Origin: Macrophomina tecta
Taxonomy: Eukaryota; Ascomycota; Dothideomycetes; Botryosphaeriales; Botryosphaeriaceae
DNA length: 64,000 bases
NCBI GenBank assembly: GCA_024180945.1
Contig: JAKSGN010000023.1
Coordinates: 124,001-188,000 of the forward strand
Reading direction: 5' to 3'
In this document: in pieces, positions 1-9,609 of the stretch
How positions within the stretch are numbered: position 1 is the stretch's first letter
Layout: each line of letters starts with the position of its first letter
Program-made: the position numbers and the translations under genes
Notes under the pieces: generated by a model
What the model was told of the DNA's origin: nothing
Databases searched by the model: none
The model's input: only the letters and a program-made list of their open reading frames with translations

Positions 1-188
1 TATGGTGGAAAAAGAGTGGATTATTGGCATGAGGGGTGCCTGGTGGTGAGGGCTTACCCTAAGATATATGGATTATATTGGTTTGGTCTATTCAGGCTGC
101 GATGTCTTCTGGGGAGACATAAGAGCCGTCCTATGTACATTATCTTATCACTCATCCCTCATTGCCTTGCCTCACTTCTCAGCCCAAC

Positions 189-550
189 TCAGTTTAATAA
201 TCGTGCGGCGGCTGCGGGGAGCAGGAAGAGCTCGACGTCGAGCGCCGCTTTGAATGTGGCTCTGTAGGCGCCAACTATAATCCGAGCTGCCGGATATTGG
301 ATCGCTTCTACGGTGTCTGTGAGCCGGGCTTCTATCGATCTGCTACGTTGGCTTCCCATGGCCCAGAAGCTGCAACAGTTCAGAACCTGTAGCTGGATAA
401 CAGATCTGTAGATCTGGCGTAGCCCCAAAATGGGGATCCCCCAAGCCGAGACTGCGATGCTTGATGGTGCTGTCAGTGGTGTGGTTGCTCGGGCTTGCAG
501 CTGTTGGACATGCGCCTTCCCTTGACCGAGAAAGAATTGCCTCGGTTGGT
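189..550 (-). pseudogene. LINE reverse-transcriptase relic (thumb/connection region)
   Basis: Read on the minus strand, this stretch gives an open segment with the motif order typical of the region after the polymerase motifs of fungal non-LTR retrotransposons: a WG followed by a LRQIYRSVI stretch, a CCSFW, then IQYPAARIIVGAYRAT and a short LDVELFLLP block. The intact LINE farther right has the parallel block AARAITGAFKTT at the matching place. No polymerase core or RNase H is visible on either side, so this is a short internal fragment. Divergence from the intact LINE is large, so it belongs to another family. It is non-functional. Confidence 0.6.
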
Positions 551-1993
551 TACTGGAACAGCAGCGTTATCCAGACTGCTTCAATATCTACGGGGGAGTA
601 GATCCATGTTTTGAGACAAGTGATGATTTACGTTAATGTCGTCAATTCTATTGATCGGAATGCATAACAACTGACGTAGCAAGGATAGCTAAGCCAACAG
701 ACGATACCATTCAAGTTGACCGGACGAATACCCCGACTATGGTAGTACAGCCGAATCAGCGCCTAAGTTTGCGATGCTAACAATGGTAGTGAGGTGAAGC
801 TAGATCTATAATACAAATAATGCGGTCAGCGTAGATGCCTACACGACGAGCTGTCTGGGAGCGACGTTCGCGGGGGACGGCGGAGAGCCTGAAAATTGCC
901 ATGATGGTGACAAAGAGTGAAGGTGAAGTTACGGTAGCAGCAAAGTAACTGCTGGGTAAAGAAATGAGGACAAGGCTGAAAAGCAAGGGTGCCAGAAAAA
1001 CAGGGTTGGGAGAGAAGGAGCGAGAGAGAATAAACTCAGAAAAGTGAAATCGAGGCAGAAGATGAGGCGCTCAAACAAATGAGGGCGGAGCAGAAAACTA
1101 AGGCCCTCTTGGCAATTGTCCGGGTTTCGCAATGCCCCGCGAGCCACGCGCCGCTTGTCGTTCCCAGTTCCTCATACCGTGTGTCGGCCGTCGTGGTACA
1201 TGTGCTGTCATTCGAGACTACATACTAAAACTACCTACCGCCTGATATTTCACTATCGCCGAATATTTCATCGTCGCCTGACATTTAGTCGCTCTGCGGA
1301 TAGTGCTCTCAGCTGCTACATCGCTGTGTTAAGCATGTTACGGTCGTCCAAAAGTGTTGGGTTTTCATTGGCGCCCCACGGCATTGCGCCAACCTCCTGT
1401 CAACTGTGAGCGGTAAGCCAGTCGACAAAAGTTACGGCAATGATAAGCCTGATGCCCGCTCGTGCCTACAATAACTCTATACACAGGTAGATCCGTAACA
1501 ATAGGCTGCCAAGCAGATTGCTTGCGGACAATGTCGCTGAGCATCCGTTCGTGATCGATGAGGCTGCAATCGTCAGCTCGCGTCGGGTCGTCTGCCAGTC
1601 CGATCTCAGGCTTGAGTTATGGACCCTGTATACCTGTCCGGAAGAACACAATCTCACGCACAGGTAGACAAGGAGCATGAGACTCAAGTATCTATGGGAC
1701 TCCTCTTTGTTCCGCTCAAGCCGGCGAACATCAAGTCAGCCTGGTCGGCCCAGTCATTCTGCACCTGGTAAAGGATGTGGATTGGTTCACCTCGGCTTGC
1801 GAATAGTAATGCGCGATGCTGTCCAAGCCGGACTCGTACAAGGAGACAGAAGTGCAGGATGGACTCGGGAACGCGCGGGTGCGGTGGTCCGGTCGGAAGA
1901 TGGTAAAACGGCATGATCTGAGCTTATTGGAACATGGCTATACACGAGCACACTGATATGTTACGGCGCAGCCTCCACAAGGTGAGGAAGTCG

Positions 1994-1995
<2 letters not shown>
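551..1995. other. No supported gene
   Basis: Short overlapping ORFs occur on both strands, none longer than about 100 codons and none with a recognisable motif. A conceptual reading around 1490-1700 looks slightly protein-like but is broken by stops, and I could not name a family. I treat the stretch as intergenic or decayed sequence. Confidence 0.4.
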
Positions 1996-2025
<30 letters not shown>

Positions 2026-2240
2026 CATACACCCCGTCGGCCTCAGCGGACCATAGGGACAAGTGACGCTATTCTACGCTAAGTCTACATTGGGATCCCG
2101 GTTTATTCGAGGCCCAGCACGCTGTATACAAAGGAAACATCCCTTCTCTCCTATCCAATAAACCAAAACGCAGATGCAATCGAGAGTACAAGTAGAGAAA
2201 GTTAAGTAAAGCGCGAGAAAAGTAAGAAATAAAATATAAA
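1996..2240 (-). mobile_element. 5'-truncated LINE 3' end with (GAT)n tail
   Basis: A (GAT)9-10 run on the plus strand is followed by sequence resembling the 3' untranslated region of the intact LINE at 3859: both continue with CATACACCCCGTC, then a GGCC/CCATAGGGA stretch, and later a CCCGGTTTATTCGAGGC/CCCGGTTCATTCAAAGC block. On the minus strand the repeat run is the 3' tail of the element. Only about 240 bp of the 3' end remain before the sequence is cut by the MITE at 2241. Severe 5' truncation is usual for target-primed reverse transcription. Confidence 0.65.
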
Positions 2241-2665
2241 ATGTGTTTCACCAGTGAGCTGGCCACCCCAGTGAGCTGGCCACCCAAAAACCCACCAAAA
2301 ATCAGAAAAATCGTACCTTGATATCTCGACAACGGCGTAATAATAAATTCCAAAATTCTAAAACTAGTTTTTTATACCTTCTTTAAGACTCTTGTCAAAG
2401 TTCTAGAATAATAAGCGTAGCCATTATTAAGATATCGAGTTTTTGGTCCTAATTTTAAGCTGAATTGCTAGATCTCTAGGGCTGCTTAGTGAATTCTTTT
2501 TAAAATCGAATAAGAGTGTCAAAATAGGTATAAAAGGCTAAATATAAAATTCTGAAATATATTATTACGCCGTTGTCGAGATATCAAGGTACGATTTTTC
2601 CGATTTTTGGTGGGTTTTTGGGTGGCCAGCTCACTGGGGTGGCCAGCTCACTTGGTGGAACACGT
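2241..2665. mobile_element. Fot1/pogo-type MITE, about 425 bp
   Basis: The ends are inverted copies of each other over roughly 110 bp, and no coding frame lies between them. The outer sequence is A(C/T)GTGTTTCACC on the left and its complement (GGTGGAACACGT) on the right. It is followed by GTGAGCTGGCCACC written twice in tandem, then a shared block ending near GATATC(T)CGACAACGGCG. The right end is flanked by TA, and the next element begins immediately after this TA. It is probably mobilised in trans by a pogo-type transposase with matching ends. The left end carries one C-to-T change in the outer ACGT. Confidence 0.8.
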
Positions 2666-2778
2666 TAACGTGTTCCACCAGTCCTCGGGCCACCCCACTC
2701 CTCGGGCCACCTCGCGAACACCAACACGCATCTGTGTACGATTATTCCACCACAACAAAATAAATTTGATCAAAAGTT

Positions 2779-3858
2779 CTACCTAGCGATTCTCTGAATA
2801 GTAGGGCATTGTCGCATAGTATGGCCTTGAACATGACAGCTACTACATGTTGGTGGTGCTCGTTGCACGTTGGTCGCCTCGTTCTGGTTAGCCTTTAGAT
2901 CCCTATTATCCATCCTCTCAACTAAGAACTGGCCTTGCTGAGCCTGCAGAACGCCTCCCTGTGCAATATACCTTCGGCGGTATTGTTGCTTTTGTTTCCG
3001 ACGTTGACTTTCCTTACGAAGCTCTGAATTCTCTTTTGCAAGAACAACTGCTGAATGCATCGCCATCTGACATCCTCTGATAAGTTGATTGACTGCTTGA
3101 CTGGTTGGGCTCTGGGACTGCCGCTGGATGAGACCTCGTACGAGCCGAGCCTGCTGCTCTAGCTGGGCTATAGTATGTGGCGTTTCTGATGTCCATGGAG
3201 GTGCTTCTCCATTAGGTGTGTGTGGCGGAGAGGGTGTCTTGGTGACGGTAAGCGACGATAAAACGCGTTGAGGGTCATATGGTATGAGTCCTGTAGCTTG
3301 GAATCCACTCCTGATATTCTGGTCCGTAAAGACGAACGGTCGGATCTTTGAATATATCGATAGAAAGTCCTCCTTGTCGATATGGTGGATTCCTTGGCGG
3401 ACGAGCTGCTGAACCTCTTGACCGTACGAGCGCTTTAGAGGCGAGAAACAGCTTACGTCGAGCGGCTGAAGAAGGTGCGACGTATGAGCAGGCATGCAGA
3501 GCGTGATGATATTGTTCGTGGTACAGTATTGGTTGAATTCAGGCGTCGCATGGCTACCATGGCCGTCGAGGATGAGTAGACGGTGAGCTCCCTTCGTACG
3601 AGATTCTGTATGTGTATTGAAGTGCTTGATCCATTCAAAACCCAGCTGATCTGTCGTCCAGCCATTGTCGCTTACGGCAATTACCCAGTCGGCCGGTAGA
3701 TCTCGATACCAGTTCGATTGGTGGACCTTTCCCGCGAGGATGATGAAGGGCGGAACCGCCCAGCCAGAGGCGTTGATTCCCTCGATCGCTGTCGCCCACT
3801 CGCGATTCCCTGGTTGTACGACAGTTGCTCGGCCAATTGTATCGGAGCTTGTAACCAC
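2779..3858 (-). pseudogene. Fot1/pogo transposase, C-terminal half
   Basis: The open frame of about 359 codons begins inside a DDE_1-type domain. The first readable residues are VVTSSD, followed by PGNREW, which is typical of Fot1/pogo transposases just after the first catalytic Asp. The second acidic residue is visible in LILDGHGSH (about residue 98) and the third in LLQPLDV (about residue 130). The tail has a basic Gln/Arg-rich helix and a CCHC zinc knuckle, CSSCHVQGHTMRQC, near residue 340. The CENP-B/Tc5-type DNA-binding domains and the first Asp are missing because the LINE inserted upstream. The nominal start codon is an artefact of the truncation. The copy cannot make an active enzyme. 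Confidence 0.85.
3847..3858. repeat. Target-site duplication of the Tad-like LINE (3' side)
   Basis: GCTTGTAACCAC occurs here and again at 9516-9527, exactly bracketing the LINE. The left copy forms the first codons still readable in the interrupted pogo transposase. Confidence 0.85.
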
Positions 3859-4299
3859 GATGATGATGATGATGATGATTCATACACCCCGTCAGCCTCT
3901 ACGGGCCATAGGGAAGAGCTAGCGCTGAGCAGACGTTTACTTACACTGCTTCCCGGTTCATTCAAAGCCCTCACTACCAAAACAGAACATAAGAAAGCTA
4001 CGTCGGGCGCACATTTTAGTAGAGAAGGAAGGTAGACCAAGGACAGAAAGAAAGACAGAAAAGGAAGGAAAATTGCAAAAAAGTGAAAAGGAAAAGAAAA
4101 AAAAAAGAAAAAAGAAATAAAAAATAAAAAAAATAAAATAAAATAAAATAGGCGAGCAAGATAGTCTGCCAACACGAGCCGTGGTTTTCTTAAGCTACGT
4201 CTGGCCAATCTTTAGGACATTCTCCTAAGTGCTGCCAGTCCCTGTAGCGGCGTGGCAGCTGGCCAGACTCTAGGCTCCATGATGGCTTCCTCAGCTTCA

Positions 4300-7200
4300 T
4301 CACTCTATGACTGCCCGCAGTCGTCCTGTCGCAATCGCGAACGCCGCCGTCGCCTTGACGGTTGCTATGTCAGCCTTCCATCTTTCCGCTGGTCCGTCGA
4401 GGTACGTTCCGTCCGGCCGCTTCGTTCCTGACCACCCACCTAGCATGTACGAAATATCTCCGAATCTCTTTCCTACCGCTCTCTGAAGCTCCGCACGCTG
4501 TTCAGACCAGCGAGTGCACTGAAGTAGAAAATGCTTGGCTGTTTCTTCTCCGCGTCCGCACGCGCACCGTGGGGAATCTGCTCTTCTGATTTTGTGGAGC
4601 GACTCGTTCAATCCTGATTTCGAAGTCCTTAGCTGAGCAATTACTGCCGCCTCCGCCGCGTTGAGCTTGTCGTACAGCTTCCTAGTGTGGTTTTGTGATA
4701 GCGCTCTGTCGAGTGTGCGAGCAAGGCGCCCCTCCTTGATGCCATCAAGTTCCTTGGCCCACGCTCGAGAGATAGCCCGCTTAACGTCCGCAAGTGCGAC
4801 TGACTTCAACCGCACGCCGCTGTCCGGGAGAGCTTTGTCAGGTTCGGTGGCCTGCAGCGCTAGTTTGTTCGCTCGCTCGTTTCCTGGCACTCCCGCGTGC
4901 GCCGGCACCCACCTTAGCTGGACAACCGGCACCTTTCTCCTCTGCATCTTGTCAAGGGTCTCGAGTATTTGCTTTAGCACCACCTGGCCACTTCTCTGCC
5001 TCGGTCGCAGCAGAGACTGCAGCGCAGACTTGCTGTCGCAGTAGATGACATGCTTCACCCGTGCTGCGATCGGTCGCGCTATGATCTCCCTCTGCGGCCA
5101 TGCCTGGTCGATAAGCGCCACGGCTTGTCTGATAGCCTCAAGCTCGGCAAGGTGGTTGTCAATCTTTTCGTTGCTGCCGAGTGTCTCCGAATGCTCTATG
5201 ACCGTTGCACTCGCACCACCCGTGCAATAAATCCCGATCCCCACGCGTCCGTTCCGAGCGGACCCATCCGTGAAAATGGATACTTGGGAACGTGGCGGAT
5301 TGCTCGCCTCGCTGCTAGCGGTATCCGAATGTTCAATTGTCACTGCCGGGTTGTCCTGCCACGGGTGCTTGCCAAACGGCTCGATAGTCTCAAGGCCGTC
5401 CAGGTTGACTTCCTGAGCCTGCCGCATAATGCGCTGTAGGGGGGAGACGTATCGTCTGTTTCTGACATCAATTCTCCTTTTCAACTTCCAGAATAGATGC
5501 GCAGGAGGAAGCGAGCAGGAGCACACCCAGAAACGGAGCATCTGCTCTTTTAGCCGCACCTCGATAGGCGCGATTCCTGCCTCGGCCTCCAAGATGGTCA
5601 GTGCAGTAGTCTTGAAGGCTCCAGTAATCGCTCTAGCCGCCATCCTCTGGATTGGCTGCAGCGCTCTCAGCAGCGACTTCGAGATTACTGGGGCCCATAC
5701 GGGCGAAGCGTAATCCACGACGGGAGCCACCGTAGCGGTGAAAAGCTGACGCGCTGCACTCGGCTGGAGTCCCTGTAGCCGCCTGAGGGCCAGGGCAGCT
5801 CTCATGCCTCTCTTTGCGACCCTGGCTGCGTGAGCCCTAAACCGCAGCTGGGTGTCGAGAACCACTCCCAGGATCTTGGCCGTCTCCTCTGGGCGGATTT
5901 CTACACCCTCCACCACCAGAGGTTGATCGCCCAGCTGCCGACTGTTCCTGGTGAAGTGGACCAGCGATGTTTTCTTAATGTCGAACGTCGCTCCACTGGT
6001 TCTTTCCCATTCCTCCGTCTTTGGCACTATCGTCTCCTGGAGACGCTGCACGTTTCCATCCGCCGAGTGCCCTGTCACCCAGGCGCTGTAATCGTCAATG
6101 AATGCGATTGCCCCTTTGTTCTTGTTGATTGCTGACTGCACCAAGTCAGCGTTGAAGAACAGGAAGAGGATCGGCGAGAGCGGCGAGCCCTGGGGAAGGC
6201 CTGTTTGCGGTAGGGCAGTGACGGCTGATATTTCCCCATTGACGGCAACCGACGCGCTTCTGTCCGAGCAGAAAGCTTCAATCCACTTGACAAGCACTTC
6301 CGGAATCCTCCTCGCTCGTAACCGCCGGACGAGCACCTCCCGTGACACCCCGTTGTAGGCCCCTTTCACGTCAAAGGACACCAGTGTGAGCACCTTTCCC
6401 TCTCTCCAGGCGTCGTACACGTGCTGCTGCAACACCGTCAGTGCCTGCACTGTCGACCGTTGCTTCCGCGCGCCAAAGTGTGCTTTTGGTAGGAGCGAAT
6501 GTTCCTCCACCAGTGCTGAGATTCTCTCCGCCACAACAGACTCAAGCGCCTTCCCCAAGGTTGACAAAAGCGAGATCGGCCTGTAGGCTCCCGCTAACTC
6601 GTAATTTCGCTTGTCTGTCTTGCGCAGGGGGACAATCTTCGCTGTCCGCCAATGGCTAGGTAGTCGTGCTTGTCTGATAGATTCGCTGAAAAGTTGATGG
6701 ATGTGGTGCCTTAGCACTGGCCAGAGCTCTCTCCATGCTGCCGCCGGGATCCCATCCACTCCAGGAGCCTTTAACGGCTTTGCTACGAAAATCGCCCTCC
6801 GTACCTCGTCCTCTTTTAATGGCTCGCTTGCAAGTTGATTTTCTATAGGGCCCGTTTGTTCGATGTCTTCCGTCCGGGCCTCTACGACCGGCAGAGCCGG
6901 AAAGAAGGACCGCAGAAACACGTCTGACATCTCTTGATTCGACTCGGCGTAGCTCCCGTCCTGTTCTAAGCGCGCCACCTGCATCTGTGACAGTGCCCCG
7001 GGGCCGCCAATATACTTCGTGGCTTTCCAGATGTTCGTCCGCTCCGCAAGGAATTCTCTCCAGCATGATCGCCTCCTCCGCCTAATCGTGTCATGAAAAG
7101 CCTTCGCCGCCGCCCTCACTTGGCCCGCTAGTTCTTGATGGGGCAGCCCTATCCGCCGTGCGGTTCGGGCCTGGTTCCTCAGCCGCGTGTAGGCTCGCCG

Positions 7201-8172
7201 AAGTTGGGTCAAGTCTGCACACCACCATTTCTTGACGTATGGCGATGGCCTCGCTCTTGGAGTGTAGCGCTCTAGCGCGGCAGAGACGGCATGGGTCAGG
7301 TACTCGGCCATGCCCTCTACGTCCGACGGGATTGGTGATGGGAACTCCTCCAGGTGTCGCCGCACCTGTTTCCTCACAGCTTCCCAATTTGTATTCTTGA
7401 AGACCTGCCGTGGCTGTTCTCGATCTTCCCCACTCGGCGTTAGGAAGCTGCTTTCAATTGCTCGATGTTCCGCTCCGTAATCTGTGTGGAACGGCTGACA
7501 GATGATCCGGTCCTCTGCCAAGCCGGGTGATACAAATACAAGGTCAATGGTGGATTGGTGCTGCCCTGATTCATATGTTATGGTGCCTCGCGGAAGTATA
7601 CACTGTAGGTCGAAGTCTTCCGTGAAGTCGATGATCGGGAGCGCCTCCCCAATGTGGTGCGAGTTAAAGATTGCGTCACCTCCCCACAGCTGGTCATGCC
7701 GATTAAAGTCACCAGAGAGGAGTATTTCAAACACGCCGCTGGCCTCTTCTCTGGCTCGCAGGATTGCGTTACGGAGGTGCGTCAGCACGTTGTTCAGCTC
7801 TGCGTCTTCAGTTGACCGCTTCGCCGGAACATATACTGACACCACCAGAACTATCCGACCCGGGAGAGATACCAGCGCTGCCGTAATGTAGGGAGACGCC
7901 ACCATAATCTGACGAGCTGGGATGCCTTTTCTAATCCATAGTAGAGAGTAGACCGGATACCGACCGTCCAAAGTTGTTGTCGGTCTGAACTGTGTCCAGT
8001 ATGGGTGGGAAGTCGGAACCGCTACCACTTCTCCCTCCGCCGTCCTAAAGCAATTTGGTTCGGAAATGTTAATGATGCTGAAGTCCCTCAGGTCTTCGTC
8101 GTTGAGGATGCTGTACTGCGCCGTCATATTTTTCCCCAGGTTCGCTTGGATGCTCTTCAGTCTCCTACTCAT
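4300..8172 (-). CDS. LINE ORF2: endonuclease, reverse transcriptase and RNase H polyprotein
   Basis: This 1290-aa protein nicks genomic DNA, copies the element RNA at the nick and degrades the RNA strand. In order it has an APE-type endonuclease (residues 1-240; LSGDFNRHDQLWG near 155, TIDLVFVSPGL, and a GAEHRAIESSF end), a reverse transcriptase (about 430-720; APGVDGIPAAAW, YRPISLLSTLGKALE, GLPQGSPLSPILF and the polymerase AFIDDY), and an RNase H (about 935-1075; IFTDGSARNG, HLAELEAI, YCDSKSAL). It closes with a zinc motif, CACGRGEETAKHFLLQC. The last acidic position of RNase H reads NERANKLA, with Asn instead of the more usual Asp. The frame has no interruption. The start overlaps the stop of ORF1 as ATGAGTAG, suggesting coupled reinitiation. 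Confidence 0.95.
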   Translation of the reverse strand: MSRRLKSIQANLGKNMTAQYSILNDEDLRDFSIINISEPNCFRTAEGEVVAVPTSHPYWTQFRPTTTLDGRYPVYSLLWIRKGIPARQIMVASPYITAALVSLPGRIVLVVSVYVPAKRSTEDAELNNVLTHLRNAILRAREEASGVFEILLSGDFNRHDQLWGGDAIFNSHHIGEALPIIDFTEDFDLQCILPRGTITYESGQHQSTIDLVFVSPGLAEDRIICQPFHTDYGAEHRAIESSFLTPSGEDREQPRQVFKNTNWEAVRKQVRRHLEEFPSPIPSDVEGMAEYLTHAVSAALERYTPRARPSPYVKKWWCADLTQLRRAYTRLRNQARTARRIGLPHQELAGQVRAAAKAFHDTIRRRRRSCWREFLAERTNIWKATKYIGGPGALSQMQVARLEQDGSYAESNQEMSDVFLRSFFPALPVVEARTEDIEQTGPIENQLASEPLKEDEVRRAIFVAKPLKAPGVDGIPAAAWRELWPVLRHHIHQLFSESIRQARLPSHWRTAKIVPLRKTDKRNYELAGAYRPISLLSTLGKALESVVAERISALVEEHSLLPKAHFGARKQRSTVQALTVLQQHVYDAWREGKVLTLVSFDVKGAYNGVSREVLVRRLRARRIPEVLVKWIEAFCSDRSASVAVNGEISAVTALPQTGLPQGSPLSPILFLFFNADLVQSAINKNKGAIAFIDDYSAWVTGHSADGNVQRLQETIVPKTEEWERTSGATFDIKKTSLVHFTRNSRQLGDQPLVVEGVEIRPEETAKILGVVLDTQLRFRAHAARVAKRGMRAALALRRLQGLQPSAARQLFTATVAPVVDYASPVWAPVISKSLLRALQPIQRMAARAITGAFKTTALTILEAEAGIAPIEVRLKEQMLRFWVCSCSLPPAHLFWKLKRRIDVRNRRYVSPLQRIMRQAQEVNLDGLETIEPFGKHPWQDNPAVTIEHSDTASSEASNPPRSQVSIFTDGSARNGRVGIGIYCTGGASATVIEHSETLGSNEKIDNHLAELEAIRQAVALIDQAWPQREIIARPIAARVKHVIYCDSKSALQSLLRPRQRSGQVVLKQILETLDKMQRRKVPVVQLRWVPAHAGVPGNERANKLALQATEPDKALPDSGVRLKSVALADVKRAISRAWAKELDGIKEGRLARTLDRALSQNHTRKLYDKLNAAEAAVIAQLRTSKSGLNESLHKIRRADSPRCACGRGEETAKHFLLQCTRWSEQRAELQRAVGKRFGDISYMLGGWSGTKRPDGTYLDGPAERWKADIATVKATAAFAIATGRLRAVIE

Positions 8173-9424
8173 TTTGCTTTCTGATCATTGCCTCCAGCAT
8201 TCTCTTGTACACTGGGCATCCCCGGTCGTCAGCCCGATGTGGGCCGCCGCACGCCGCGCATGCCTCAGGGCCAGTCGAGCAGTCCGTGGCTCTATGGCCG
8301 TGCTCGGCGCACCTCGCGCATCTTTCCTCGCCCCTGCATCTTAGTTCGAGATGGTCGTAGCTCTGGCACCGAAAGCATCGGCGCGGCCTAGGTCGGTACT
8401 CAAAAGCGCTGGTATACGCCGTCTCGCCTCCCACGTCAATAATCCGACGGGCCAGAAGCTCGTCTGCCTCGCTCTTCTTTGCCAAGTAAATCACCGCCGA
8501 GCCGTACAGTCGTCCACTCGCTCTGCTCAGCCATCGTGCTTGCATCACTCCTACCCTGTTTTCTTCCCCGATAACCCGGTGGGCATCTGTCCTAAGCGCC
8601 GTCCGCTCCTCGTTGAAGACCGCTGTCTTGTTGATGTTGTCGACCTTTACCGGGTACCACTGTGGGCCCCGCATCCTGGCGCCTCGAAAAGCGTTGTCTA
8701 GCCAGCCCGTGTTTGCCCTTACCTCCTCCTCATCCCTCTCGCAACAAAAGAGAAAGCGCACTTTGGTTGGTTCGCTCGGGCTCCGCGTTAGCCCGCAGCA
8801 CTTAATGTTCTTCGTCGCCTCTTGGCTCTTAAGCGCCTCTTGGAAACGTGCACGAATGTCCCCTGCTTTGGTGATGTCAAATTCCACGTTGGTCAGATCA
8901 AGTTCGACGTGAGCTGCCTTTGCTGGCGTCGCGGTTGGCACGGCGGTGGCGCTTGGCAGAGCACCCCTGCCAACTTGATTCGGTGGCGAATCTCCACGAA
9001 GAACGCTCGCGTAGGTGGTGCTACCCTGGATCTGCGAAGCGGTGCTTCCACGCGTAATCTCGATGAGTTCCGATATTTCTTTCTTTAGTTCAGAAACCTG
9101 CTCCGTTAGCTGTTCACGTGCTTCTTGGGACTGTTGGAGTTTTTCAGTCAGGCTCTTAATCTGATCTTCGTTTTTCGTGCATTGCATCGTCAGGCGCTTG
9201 TTCTGGTCAGAGATTGCCTCTAGCAGGTCGACAATATCATCGAGAGTAGTTTCCTTAGTCAATTTCCTCGGCTTAGCTGGGCGAGATGAAGCCTCAGTGG
9301 ACGGTTTTCCACGGTGAAGAGCTCGATAGTCGGTGCGGTCGATCTGGCGGAGTGAGACGCGCTCCGACGCGTCCGCGACGCGTCCATCTCCACCCGCACC
9401 TTCTTCGGCCGACGCCGCCGGCAT
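8165..9424 (-). CDS. LINE ORF1: Gag-like RNA-binding protein
   Basis: This 419-aa protein would package the LINE RNA. A basic N-terminus is followed by a long heptad-rich coiled coil (about residues 50-115), a linker rich in Ser, Ala and Pro, a middle domain like those of Tad/I-type ORF1 proteins (about 170-340), and three zinc knuckles near the C-terminus: CFRCQSYDHLELRC, CARCAEHGHRATDC and CAACGGPHRADDRGC. Two are CX2CX4HX4C and the last is CX2CX3HX6C. The start is the first in-frame ATG after a stop-containing leader. The last 8 nt overlap ORF2. Both frames are open, so the pair is probably still functional. Confidence 0.9.
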   Translation of the reverse strand: MPAASAEEGAGGDGRVADASERVSLRQIDRTDYRALHRGKPSTEASSRPAKPRKLTKETTLDDIVDLLEAISDQNKRLTMQCTKNEDQIKSLTEKLQQSQEAREQLTEQVSELKKEISELIEITRGSTASQIQGSTTYASVLRGDSPPNQVGRGALPSATAVPTATPAKAAHVELDLTNVEFDITKAGDIRARFQEALKSQEATKNIKCCGLTRSPSEPTKVRFLFCCERDEEEVRANTGWLDNAFRGARMRGPQWYPVKVDNINKTAVFNEERTALRTDAHRVIGEENRVGVMQARWLSRASGRLYGSAVIYLAKKSEADELLARRIIDVGGETAYTSAFEYRPRPRRCFRCQSYDHLELRCRGEERCARCAEHGHRATDCSTGPEACAACGGPHRADDRGCPVYKRMLEAMIRKQNE

Positions 9425-9515
9425 TGCAGCCAGCTTTTATTGTTTTTCGAGATTCGAGATTCGATATTCGTAAAGATCTAACAATACCTCTTCCAAACCA
9501 GCAGAAGAGTCTCCC

Positions 9516-9527
9516 GCTTGTAACCAC
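9516..9527. repeat. Target-site duplication of the Tad-like LINE (5' side)
   Basis: Second exact copy of the 12-bp target sequence. Beyond it (9534-9606) the target resembles the 5' coding region of the mariner at 45.4-46.8 kb rather than a pogo transposase. Confidence 0.85.
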
Positions 9528-9609
9528 TTTAGATGTTGCTGATGGAACATAGGCTCAGTCGTCACCTGACCTGTTTCATATTCTAGATAAAGTTCCTTAT
9601 CATGTAGTA

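Larger units (their letters stand above)
2668..3858 (-). mobile_element. 3' half of a Fot1/pogo-type transposon
   Basis: The element starts at ACGTGTTCCACC (2668), directly after the TA shared with the neighbouring MITE. Its terminal sequence carries TCCTCGGGCCACC twice in tandem. The transposase reads toward this end. The element is interrupted at 3858 by the Tad-like LINE. The expected 5' half and the second terminal repeat were not found on the far side of the LINE, where the target instead resembles the 5' part of the mariner at 45.4-46.8 kb. Confidence 0.7.
3859..9515 (-). mobile_element. Complete Tad-like non-LTR retrotransposon (LINE)
   Basis: The element runs on the minus strand from a 5' untranslated region of about 90 bp (9425-9515) through ORF1 and ORF2, a 3' region of about 440 bp and a trinucleotide tail at 3859-3880. 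An exact 12-bp repeat, GCTTGTAACCAC, lies at 3847-3858 and 9516-9527. This is the target-site duplication expected from target-primed reverse transcription. Both ORFs are fully open, so this copy is recent and possibly active. Domain content (coiled coil plus CCHC knuckles; endonuclease, RT, RNase H, terminal zinc motif) fits the Tad1 group of fungal LINEs. It sits next to a Fot1/pogo transposase remnant. Confidence 0.9.

Noticed and set aside
3635..3922. Frames with runs of His, Met, Asp or Ser near 3860-3880
   Set aside because: They are translations of the GAT repeat tail in different frames, not genes.
4361..9552. Many plus-strand ORFs of 60-130 codons opposite the LINE
   Set aside because: They are shadows of the GC-rich LINE genes on the other strand and carry no motifs.
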